Source: Terriglobia bacterium (GTDB lineage: Bacteria > Acidobacteriota > Terriglobia > Terriglobales > Acidobacteriaceae). From it: a DNA stretch of 64,000 nt. The notes beneath the pieces were generated by a model that did not search any database, was not told the origin of the DNA, and worked only from the letters and a program-made list of their open reading frames with translations. The stretch is from the NCBI GenBank assembly GCA_020073495.1, contig JAIQFD010000004.1, forward strand, positions 423,001-487,000, given 5' to 3'. Positions 53,134 through 61,397 of this stretch are shown here, piece after piece (position 1 is the first letter of the stretch; every line of letters starts with the position of its first letter). Both the position numbers and the translations under genes were made by a program.

Positions 53134-53889
53134 ATGCTTTTGACTAGCCTATCAGCTGTAGCACTTGCCAACTTCCCCACCTTCGCGCTCTGGATGTTCC
53201 AGGAGGCGCAGGTGGGCTGGGACCCGGTCTCGCTTTGGAAGCAGATGGGATGGATGGCCAGGATCGTGGTCATCATCCTGTTCATCATGTCGGCCTGGTC
53301 CATCGGGGTGATGATCGACCGCTGGATCGCCTTTGGCGCGGCCCGCAAGCAGTCGCGTGCGTTCGCCCCGGCCGTGGCCGGCGCCCTGCGCGAGGGCAAG
53401 ATCGACGAAGCCATCCGCGTGGCCGAGCGCAACAAGAAGAGCCACCTGGCCAAGGTCGTCACCGCGGGCTTGCAGGAGTTCAAGGCGCACTCCGAGTCCA
53501 ATGAGATCCCGGGCGAGGACATCGAAGCCAGCCGTCGCGCCTTGGAACGCGCTGAGGCCATCGTGCACGCCGAACTCAGGCGTGGCCTGGGCGGCTTGGC
53601 CACCATCGGGTCCACGGCTCCGTTCGTGGGGCTGCTGGGTACCGTGGTCGGCATCATCAACGCCTTCCAGGGGATTCAGGCGCAGAAGGCGACCGGTCTG
53701 GGCGCCGTCGCCGGTGGCATCTCGGAAGCGCTGGTGACCACGGCCATCGGTCTGTTCGTCGCCATCCCGGCCGTGATGATGTTCAACTACTTCACCAATA
53801 AGGTGGAGGCGTTCGACGTCGAGATGGACAACAGCTCCAGCGAGCTGATCGATTACTTCCTGAAGCGCCGGAACGCGATCCGCCGGTAA
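53134..53889 (+). CDS. ExbB/TolQ-family proton channel protein
   Basis: A 251-residue inner-membrane MotA/TolQ/ExbB-type protein. The first helix is IVVIILFIMSAWSIGVMI, followed by a cytoplasmic loop. Two helices bear GLATIGSTAPFVGLLGTVVGII and GGISEALVTTAIGLFVAIPAVMMF, with the conserved threonine and proline residues of the proton path. It should form a pentamer around the two ExbD proteins encoded next and drive TonB. AGGAGGAAAGG precedes the ATG. A strong hairpin lies in the spacer before exbD. Confidence 0.94.
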   Translation: MLLTSLSAVALANFPTFALWMFQEAQVGWDPVSLWKQMGWMARIVVIILFIMSAWSIGVMIDRWIAFGAARKQSRAFAPAVAGALREGKIDEAIRVAERNKKSHLAKVVTAGLQEFKAHSESNEIPGEDIEASRRALERAEAIVHAELRRGLGGLATIGSTAPFVGLLGTVVGIINAFQGIQAQKATGLGAVAGGISEALVTTAIGLFVAIPAVMMFNYFTNKVEAFDVEMDNSSSELIDYFLKRRNAIRR

Positions 53890-53919
53890 CACCGGCCCTT
53901 CGCGCGACACAGGCTTGAA

Positions 53920-53944
53920 GGCACGGGCGCGAGCCGCCCGTGCC
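53920..53944. repeat. GGCACGGGCG hairpin between exbB and exbD
   Basis: A perfect 10-base-pair stem (GGCACGGGCG / CGCCCGTGCC) with a five-base loop. There is no T-run, so partial attenuation or mRNA processing between exbB and exbD is more likely than full termination. Confidence 0.65.
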
Positions 53945-53984
53945 GCATGGGTTGCGCGGCGGCTTCGCAGGAGTCAAGACTCTT

Positions 53985-54473
53985 ATGGCATTGGCAAAAC
54001 GAGACGAAGGCAGCAAGATCAATTCCAACATCAACGTCACCCCCATGGTGGACGTGATGCTGGTGCTACTGATCATCTTCATGGTGATCACGCCCATGTT
54101 GCAGAAGGGCGTCAGCGTGGACCTTGCGCGCACCAATAACCCGATCCAGATGCAGGATGCGGACAAGGAAGACGCACTGCTGGTCGCGATCCAGCGCGAC
54201 GGCACGGTCTTCTTCGGTTCCGACAAGATCTCGCCCGACCAGCTCACCAACAAGATGAAGGAGCGGCTGGCGAACCGTACCGACAAACGCGTGTTCATTA
54301 AGGCGGACGCACGCGTCCGCTATGGCAACGTGGTGGAAGTGGTGGATAACGTCCGCTCCGCGGGCGTGGACCAACTCGGCCTGCTCACCGAACAGCGCAA
54401 GTCGGGCTCCTTCGCCCCGCCGCCCGGCGTTCCGGCCGCTGGCGGCACTTCGGGCGACGCCACGAAGAAATGA
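53985..54473 (+). CDS. ExbD/TolR-family protein, first copy
   Basis: A 162-residue protein with one N-terminal helix bearing the proton-carrying aspartate (NVTPMVDVMLVLLIIFMVITPM). A periplasmic domain follows (RVFIKADARVRYGNVVEVVDNVRSAGVDQLGLLTE), with a Pro/Gly-rich tail. It is a partner of ExbB in the TonB motor. ATG at 53985 has AGGAG about ten bases upstream. The second exbD starts 13 bases after its stop. Confidence 0.94.
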   Translation: MALAKRDEGSKINSNINVTPMVDVMLVLLIIFMVITPMLQKGVSVDLARTNNPIQMQDADKEDALLVAIQRDGTVFFGSDKISPDQLTNKMKERLANRTDKRVFIKADARVRYGNVVEVVDNVRSAGVDQLGLLTEQRKSGSFAPPPGVPAAGGTSGDATKK

Positions 54474-54486
54474 CGAGGTTAATGCA

Positions 54487-54930
54487 ATGGGAATGACAGC
54501 AGGAGGAGGGAAGGGCGGTCCCTCGGCGGACATCAACGTGACGCCGCTCATCGACGTGCTGCTGGTGCTGCTGATCATCTTCATGGTGATCACGCCGCTG
54601 ACGCCCAAGGGCCTGGAGGCCCTGGTGCCGCAGCCGCCGCCGCCTAACGCCCCCAAGAGCGAACCAACGGATCGCACCGTCGTGGTGCAGGTGATCCATT
54701 TGCCCGGTGGGGAGCGTCCTGCGCTGAAGATCAACCAGGATGACGCCACCTGGGACAATCTCCAGACACGTCTCGAGGACATTTATAAGACCCGCGCCGA
54801 GAAGGTGATGTTCGTCAAGGGCGATACCGAACTGCAGTTCGCCGACGTGGCGCAGGTCATCGACATCGCCCACGCCGCCGGTGTGGACAAGGTCGGCCTG
54901 ATCACGGCCAAGATCGAGCAGGGCCAATAG
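54487..54930 (+). CDS. ExbD/TolR-family protein, second copy
   Basis: A 147-residue ExbD paralogue. The aspartate-bearing helix is NVTPLIDVLLVLLIIFMVITPL. A proline-rich segment (LVPQPPPPNAPKSEP) separates it from the periplasmic domain (VMFVKGDTELQFADVAQVIDIAHAAGVDKVGLIT). The two ExbDs are clearly different, so a hetero-complex with one ExbB is likely. Of two nearby ATG codons, the one at 54487 gives the family-like start MGMTAGGG. Confidence 0.94.
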   Translation: MGMTAGGGKGGPSADINVTPLIDVLLVLLIIFMVITPLTPKGLEALVPQPPPPNAPKSEPTDRTVVVQVIHLPGGERPALKINQDDATWDNLQTRLEDIYKTRAEKVMFVKGDTELQFADVAQVIDIAHAAGVDKVGLITAKIEQGQ

Positions 54931-55087
54931 GGCTCGCGAGGTCTGGCGCACGCGCACGGGAGAGGCATAGGTCCCGTGCGCATCGTTGCGCATACGGGTT
55001 TCATACCGCCAGGAGGAGCTGAGGGCCGGCCGTTCGCAACGGACCGGCTGTCAGCCCGGATTTTCTGGCAAGGAGATGCAAGCACTC

Positions 55088-55930
55088 ATGAACAGAAGCG
55101 AGAGAAAGCACCTGGCATGGTGGGCCGCAAAGCTGATCGCGGTGCTGGCCATGTCGGCAGCGCTGCTGGCCGTCACCGGTTGTAACAAGCTGAAGGCCCG
55201 CGACCAGCTCAACAAGGGCGTACAGGCGTACAAGAACGCCCGTTTCGAAGAGGCGATCGAGAGATTCAAGAACGCCGTCGCGCTCGATCCTAACCTGAAC
55301 GTCGCCCGCCTGTACCTGGCGACCGCCTACGCCCAGCAGTACATCCCCGGTGCTGACACGCCCGAGAACAACCGCCTGGCAGAGCAGGCTATCGAGGAGT
55401 TCAAGAAGGTCCTGGAAAAGGACCGGAAGAGCGTCAACAGCGTCAAGGGCATCGCGGCCCTGTACTTCCAAATGAAGAAGTTCGACCAGGCCAAGGAGTA
55501 CCACAACAAGGCCAAGCAGCTTGACCCCAACGATCCCGAGGCCTACTACGCCATCGGTGTCATCGATTGGACGCAGTCTTACGCGCCCCGCATGGAGGAG
55601 CGCGCCAAGATCGGCCTCAAGCCAGACGAGCAGCTCAAAGACAAGAAGGTCTGCGCCGCGCTGAAGGACAAGAACTGGAACGTCATCATGGACGGCATCG
55701 ACAACCTGAAAAAGGCGCTCGAACTCCGCCCGGACTATGACGACGCCATGGCGTACATGAACCTGCTGTTCCGCGAGAAGGCGGACCTGGAGTGCGAAGA
55801 TCTGGATCAGCGGCAGGCCGACCTGAAGACGGCCGACGACTGGGTCGCCAAAACCATGATCACCAAGAAACAGAAAGCGGAGAAGGCGGCCCAGCCCGGC
55901 GGCATCACGCTGGAGCAGCCGTCGAAGTAG
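55088..55930 (+). CDS. TPR-repeat lipoprotein of the TonB operon
   Basis: A 280-residue lipoprotein. The signal peptide ends LLAVTGC with the lipidated cysteine near residue 32. Tetratricopeptide repeats follow (LNKGVQAYKNARFEEAIERFKNAVALDPN, AIEEFKKVLEKDRKSVNSVKGIAALYFQMKKFDQAKEYHNKAKQLDPND, LKKALELRPDYDDAMAYMNLLF). The tail is Lys/Gln/Pro-rich. It probably acts as a periplasmic scaffold for the TonB-ExbBD complex encoded just upstream. The start at 55088 has AAGGAG twelve bases upstream; an ATG at 55076 is too close to it. Confidence 0.88.
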   Translation: MNRSERKHLAWWAAKLIAVLAMSAALLAVTGCNKLKARDQLNKGVQAYKNARFEEAIERFKNAVALDPNLNVARLYLATAYAQQYIPGADTPENNRLAEQAIEEFKKVLEKDRKSVNSVKGIAALYFQMKKFDQAKEYHNKAKQLDPNDPEAYYAIGVIDWTQSYAPRMEERAKIGLKPDEQLKDKKVCAALKDKNWNVIMDGIDNLKKALELRPDYDDAMAYMNLLFREKADLECEDLDQRQADLKTADDWVAKTMITKKQKAEKAAQPGGITLEQPSK

Positions 55931-55976
55931 TTCCGCTGTCACCGCCGTTCGCGGTGCAGGATCCTTCCCTCAGAGC

Positions 55977-56007
55977 GCGAGAGCCTTCCCCCCCGGGAGG
56001 CTCTCGC
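55977..56007 (+). terminator. Terminator after the tonB-exbBD-TPR operon
   Basis: A perfect 10-base-pair stem (GCGAGAGCCT / AGGCTCTCGC) enclosing a C/G-rich loop, followed by ATTTGTTC. It lies about 45 bases after the TPR lipoprotein stop and before the biotin carboxylase gene. Confidence 0.75.
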
Positions 56008-56067
56008 ATTTGTTCACCTGACACGTGGGGATGTGCGCTGCGTCACACGCTGGGGGAGCGATTGCAG

Positions 56068-56073
56068 TACAAT
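56068..56073 (+). promoter_or_regulatory. Possible -10 of the biotin carboxylase gene
   Basis: TACAAT in an otherwise GC-rich spacer, about 24 bases before the ATG at 56098. It is preceded by the terminator at 55977-56007, so a new promoter is expected here. No clear -35 is visible. Confidence 0.3.
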
Positions 56074-56097
56074 TTTCGTTTCGCCGGACGGGCCCCC

Positions 56098-57626
<1,529 letters not shown>

Positions 57627-57627
<1 letters not shown>

Positions 57628-58124
57628 TGACCTACGAAGTCATGGTCGACGGCAAGCCGCACAAGGTCGAGATCACGCGTGGGGACGGCCGCCTGGACTG
57701 CAAGCTGGACGGCAAGCCGGTTGACATCGACGCGCAGATGACCGCGCGTGACGTGCTCTCGCTCCTGATCGACGGCAGATCCTACGAGATCAAGCGCGCC
57801 ATCGGGCCCAGCGATACCCACATGGTTGTTGGGCTGGCGCGCTACGAGACGGAGGTGCGCGACCCACGCTCCTTCCGCGCCCGCAAGGCGGCTGCCAGCG
57901 ATGCCTCCGGCCCCCGCAAGCTGGTCTCCCCCATGCCCGGCAAGGTGGTCCGCGTGCTGGTGCAGGAGGGCGAGGAGGTCGAAGCCGGCCAGGGCGTGGT
58001 GGTGGTCGAGGCGATGAAGATGCAGAACGAGATCAAGTCGCCAAAGAAGGGCGTGGTGCAGCAGATACTGGCCGCCGAAGGCGCCGCCGTGAACGCCGGC
58101 GAAGCCCTGGTCATCGTGGAATAA
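57627..58124 (+). CDS. Biotin carboxyl carrier protein
   Basis: A 165-residue carrier. The C-terminal biotinyl domain has the biotinylation site EAMKM with K131, flanked by SPMPGKVVRVLVQEGEEVEAGQ and the closing GEALVIVE. The N-terminal ~85 residues (YEVMVDGKPHKVEI ... YEIKRAIG) are like the biotin-transfer segment of propionyl-CoA carboxylase alpha chains. This supports a split alpha subunit rather than the fatty-acid-synthesis AccB. It overlaps the biotin carboxylase gene by one base, implying translational coupling. A terminator follows at 58134. Confidence 0.92.
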
Positions 58125-58133
58125 GAGGGATAC

Positions 58134-58155
58134 AGCACAGGGGGGCCTCTGTGCT
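58134..58155 (+). terminator. Terminator after the biotin carrier gene
   Basis: The stem is AGCACAGGGG / CCTCTGTGCT (one G-T pair, tight loop), followed by CTTTGTGTCT. It closes the carboxylase operon before the convergent parvulin gene. Confidence 0.6.
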
Positions 58156-58238
58156 CTTTGTGTCTCGGTGAAAAGTGAGATCCTTCCGCCTGCGGCCCCG
58201 GGATGGGCGCTGCGGGCTCGAACGCCCGCAATCGGCGA

Positions 58239-59285
58239 TCACTTCCCGGCGCTCTTCAGGATTTCGTCCGCGTAGTAGTTCTCGATCTTGGCCTCATCGC
58301 GGACGCTCTCATAATACGCGGCCTTCAGGAGCTGCTCGCGGCGGCCGCGGAGCTGCTCGCGGATGGCCTGTTGCACCCGCGGGTCGCTGAGATCGCGCTG
58401 CCCCGCCGGCTCCTTGGCCACCAGCTTGATGACGCGGTAGCCCATCACCTTGCGCGACGAGTCATACACCGGCTGCACCCCGCTGATCTGCCCAGCCTTG
58501 AGCTTGCCGATGAACTCCTTGGCCTGCGAGTCGCGGTTGACGCTGGACTCGGGAATGAAGCCGACATCGCCTCCGTTCCCCGCAGTATTGGGGTCTTCCG
58601 AGTAGCGCATGGCGACCGATCCGAAGTCCTCGCCGCTCTCCAGGCGATTGAGGATCATCTGGATCTTCTTGCGCGCGTCGGCGTCGTTGGTGGCCTTGTT
58701 CTCGCCGGTTGCGTCCGGTGTCGGCTGGTTGAACACCGTGATCTGGGCCAGATGGTACTGCGGCTCGATCAGGTTGAACTCGGCTTTGTGCTCGTTGTAG
58801 TACTTGCTGACGTCGGCATCGGAGATGGAGATCTTCGACTTGATCTCCTTGTTCAGGACCTTGTCCACGGTCAGGCTGCGCCGCAACTCGCGCTTGAAGT
58901 CGTCCACCGTGATAGCGCGCTCCTTCAACCGGCGCTCGAACTCTTCCTGGGTGTAGGGCGCTTTGAGCTCGGCCAGCTTGCTGTCCACTTCCTCGTCGGT
59001 GGCCAGCAGGCCCAGCTTCTGCGCGCGCTGCAGCATGATCTCGTCCTCGATCAGGCTCTTCAGGATGTTGAGGTGAAGGATGGTGGCCTGCTCGCCGGTG
59101 AGCGGCTGGTTGGACCCGGCGGTCTGGTTCTTGTAGTACTTCTCGACTTCCTCGCGCGTGATCTTCTTGCCGTTGACCTTGGCCATGATGTCGGCGCCGG
59201 TCTCCTTGGAACGGCAGCCCCCGGCCAGCGCCAGAATGAGCGCCAGCGCCAGCCACACCAAAGCCTTCGGGCCGTACGATCTCAA
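58239..59285 (-). CDS. Parvulin-type peptidyl-prolyl isomerase lipoprotein (SurA/PrsA-like)
   Basis: A 348-residue lipoprotein. The signal peptide ends LALAGGC (lipobox). A SurA-N-like helical chaperone domain follows (residues ~30-180, VNGKKITREEVEKYYKNQ ... LIEDEIMLQRAQKLGLLATDEEVD). A parvulin PPIase domain comes next (QYHLAQITVF ... FGSVAMRYSEDPNTAGNGGDVGFIPES ... GYRVIKL), then a C-terminal helix. The start is TTG at 59283-59285, with a strong GGAGGA eight bases upstream. Other in-frame starts upstream lie in a spacer. It is the last gene of the lptD-larE-DsbA-like-parvulin series and may fold outer-membrane proteins such as LptD. Confidence 0.88.
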   Translation of the reverse strand: MRSYGPKALVWLALALILALAGGCRSKETGADIMAKVNGKKITREEVEKYYKNQTAGSNQPLTGEQATILHLNILKSLIEDEIMLQRAQKLGLLATDEEVDSKLAELKAPYTQEEFERRLKERAITVDDFKRELRRSLTVDKVLNKEIKSKISISDADVSKYYNEHKAEFNLIEPQYHLAQITVFNQPTPDATGENKATNDADARKKIQMILNRLESGEDFGSVAMRYSEDPNTAGNGGDVGFIPESSVNRDSQAKEFIGKLKAGQISGVQPVYDSSRKVMGYRVIKLVAKEPAGQRDLSDPRVQQAIREQLRGRREQLLKAAYYESVRDEAKIENYYADEILKSAGK

Positions 59286-59293
59286 ACGATGAG

Positions 59294-59299
59294 TCCTCC
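59294..59299 (-). promoter_or_regulatory. Ribosome-binding site deciding a TTG start
   Basis: GGAGGA on the minus strand, eight bases before TTG at 59285. It selects this codon as the start of the parvulin lipoprotein, giving a compact signal peptide. Confidence 0.6.
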
Positions 59300-59386
59300 G
59301 TTCGCGGGACAGGCGGCCGCCGCGCATCGCAGCGGGCGCGCCAATCGCGAACAAGTGATTGTAGCGAACCACGCGTGCGGAGCGCA

Positions 59387-60382
59387 TCACTTATTCGTTG
59401 CGGCTCCCTCCGGCATGGCCGGAGGAATCGCCTGCGGAGCGGGTGTGATGTGCACCGAGGGAACCGGAGGGGCCGCGGGGGCGGGCTGCCCGGCATCGCG
59501 CAACGCCTCATTCAGTGTCGCACGCAGCTCCGAAGCGTCCAGCGCGCCTTCCAGGCGCCGCCCGTTGATGAACAACGTGGGAGTCGCGTAGACATCCAGC
59601 GCCTCGGCCTCCTTCACGGAGTCCCGCATGGTCTTGTCCGATTGCGCCTTGATGCAGGCCTGGAGCCAGCCGGAGTCCAGGCCGTGCCGTTTGCCCAGGT
59701 CGAAGGCCAGCAGGTCGAGAGCGGCCATCTGTTCCGGTAGGCCGCGCTTCTTCTCGCCCGTGCCCACGATCTGCTGCGGATTCAGGTGCACGGCGTCGGC
59801 GAAATCCCAGAACGCGTCGTTGTTCAGCTCCGCCAAGCAGTTGGCGTCGTTGGCGGCGCGACCGGCCCAGGGATGGATCTCGAACAGCGGGTAATCCTTG
59901 TAGATGACGTGCATGCGGTTCTGGTAGTCCTTGAACACTTCGCGGAACAGCGTCTGGTGCATACGCGAGCAGAAGGGGCACTGGTAATCGTCGAAGACGA
60001 CCACCGCAACCTTCGAATCGCGCGCTCCGCGCAACGGCCGGCCCGCCGTCGTGAGCTTCTTCATCACTTCCTCGTACGGGTCAGAGGTCAGATCGAGCTT
60101 CGTCATGCGGACCAGCGTCTTGCTGTCCTGCGAGATCAGGAACTCGTTCGGCGTCTTGCGCGAGCCCTGGACATAGATCACCTCGAGCTTATCGTAGCCG
60201 GGAAACTCGCTGGGCTTGCGGCTCCCCACGGTGATGGCCACTTCGGAGGGGATGTTGTAATGCTCACGCACTTGGCGCGCAATTCGCTTGTCGAGGTCGG
60301 CGGGGGCGTTTTGGGCCGGCTGGGCCGAACATCCGAGACAGAACAGCAGAACCAGCGACAGGGGCCGCTTGCGCAGGATCAC
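59387..60382 (-). CDS. DsbA-like thioredoxin-fold lipoprotein
   Basis: A 331-residue protein. With the GTG start at 60380-60382 the signal peptide is RKRPLSLVLLFCLGCS, with lipidated C18. AGGAAGG lies about eleven bases before this codon. An N-terminal domain of ~90 residues precedes a DsbA-like thioredoxin fold with CPFC at residues 135-138 and a cis-proline in YATPTLFINGRRL. The fold resembles DsbA/DsbG-type oxidoreductases. It would oxidise or isomerise disulfides in the periplasm. The Pro/Ala-rich tail ends PEGAATNK. Its position near lptD suggests that protein as a client. Confidence 0.85.
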   Translation of the reverse strand: MILRKRPLSLVLLFCLGCSAQPAQNAPADLDKRIARQVREHYNIPSEVAITVGSRKPSEFPGYDKLEVIYVQGSRKTPNEFLISQDSKTLVRMTKLDLTSDPYEEVMKKLTTAGRPLRGARDSKVAVVVFDDYQCPFCSRMHQTLFREVFKDYQNRMHVIYKDYPLFEIHPWAGRAANDANCLAELNNDAFWDFADAVHLNPQQIVGTGEKKRGLPEQMAALDLLAFDLGKRHGLDSGWLQACIKAQSDKTMRDSVKEAEALDVYATPTLFINGRRLEGALDASELRATLNEALRDAGQPAPAAPPVPSVHITPAPQAIPPAMPEGAATNK

Positions 60383-60468
60383 AGGGAAAACCGCCTTCCT
60401 TCGGCCAAAAGCCAATTATCGCATGCGCGCCATTTCTTGCGGATTACGGAGGTCAGGTCGAGCGGGGG

Positions 60469-61299
60469 TCACGGTTTGGAGTTGAGCGCGCGCAGCGGCA
60501 GTACAGCGTTCAGCGACCCCGAGCGGAAACCTTCCAGGTCGAGCGTGACGTATGTGTACCCCAGCATCTTGAAGATCCGGGTGAACGCCGCCGCCATTTC
60601 GGGCGTGAGCGCGCGCGCCATCTCCTCAGGTGCGATCTCCAGGCGCACGGTCTCCCCGTGGTGCCGCACGCGGAACTGGCGGAAACCGAGCGCGCGCAGT
60701 TCGTCCTCGCCCTGTTCCACCGTCGCCAGCACCTCGCGCGTGACCTCGCGGCCATACTCGACGCGAGACGACAGGCAGGCCGACGCCGGCTTGTCCCAGA
60801 CGCGCAGCGTGGCCTGGCGGGCCAGCTCGCGGATCTCGGCCTTGGTCAACCCGGCCTCGAGCAGCGGCGCGGCCACGCGGTGTTGCTGCGCGGCCTGCTG
60901 CCCTGGCCGGAAGTCACCCTGGTCGTCCACGTTGACGCCGTACGCGATCGTGTCGAAGCCATGCGCCTCGCGGTACCGCTCCATCACCGTAAAGAGCTCG
61001 TCCTTGCAGAAATAGCAGCGGGCAGCGTCGTTGCGCGCATATTCCTGCCGGTCCACTTCCTGGGTGCTGACGACCTCGAGGAGGATTTCGTGTTCCCCGG
61101 CGAAAGCGATGGCGTCCTGCAGGTGCGTGCGGGCCAGCGACGGAGAGTCGGCGATGATGGCGCGCATGTCCTTGCCGATCGCCTGGTGCGCCGCCCATGC
61201 CAGGAAAGCCGAATCCACGCCTCCGGAGTAAGCGACGAGCACGCGCCCAAGGGAGCGCAATCGTCGGTCCAGCAGCGCGCGTTTGTCTTCCACAGTCAT
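60469..61299 (-). CDS. larE: LarE, ATP-dependent sacrificial sulfur transferase
   Basis: A 276-residue PP-loop protein of the LarE type. It supplies sulfur from its own cysteine to build the nickel-pincer cofactor of lactate racemase. The PP-loop is SGGVDS (25-30). The sacrificial cysteine is C175 in WDKPASACLSSR, nearly the same position as C176 in the Lactobacillus enzyme. RCYFCK (C95, C98) is also present. No larA, larB or larC is in the window, so the cofactor and target enzyme are unclear. ATG at 61297-61299 fits the family start. It lies between lptD and the DsbA-like gene. Confidence 0.92.
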   Translation of the reverse strand: MTVEDKRALLDRRLRSLGRVLVAYSGGVDSAFLAWAAHQAIGKDMRAIIADSPSLARTHLQDAIAFAGEHEILLEVVSTQEVDRQEYARNDAARCYFCKDELFTVMERYREAHGFDTIAYGVNVDDQGDFRPGQQAAQQHRVAAPLLEAGLTKAEIRELARQATLRVWDKPASACLSSRVEYGREVTREVLATVEQGEDELRALGFRQFRVRHHGETVRLEIAPEEMARALTPEMAAAFTRIFKMLGYTYVTLDLEGFRSGSLNAVLPLRALNSKP

Positions 61300-61321
61300 T
61301 CGTCCGATTGTAACGAAGAAA

Positions 61322-61394
61322 TACTCGGTACTCAGTACCCGGTACTCAGAAAAACCGCAGTCGACTGAGTACTGGGTACCGAGTACTGCGTACT
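61322..61394. repeat. GTACT-type intergenic repeat, copy 3 (long hairpin)
   Basis: Left arm 61322-61349 and right arm 61365-61394 consist of words such as CGGTACTCAG, TACCCGGTACTCAG and CTGAGTACTGGG. They can pair over about 24 bases with three mismatches around a 15-base loop. The element directly abuts the lptD stop codon. It is the most complete of the three copies (see 11034 and 14521). Confidence 0.75.
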
Positions 61395-61397
61395 GAT

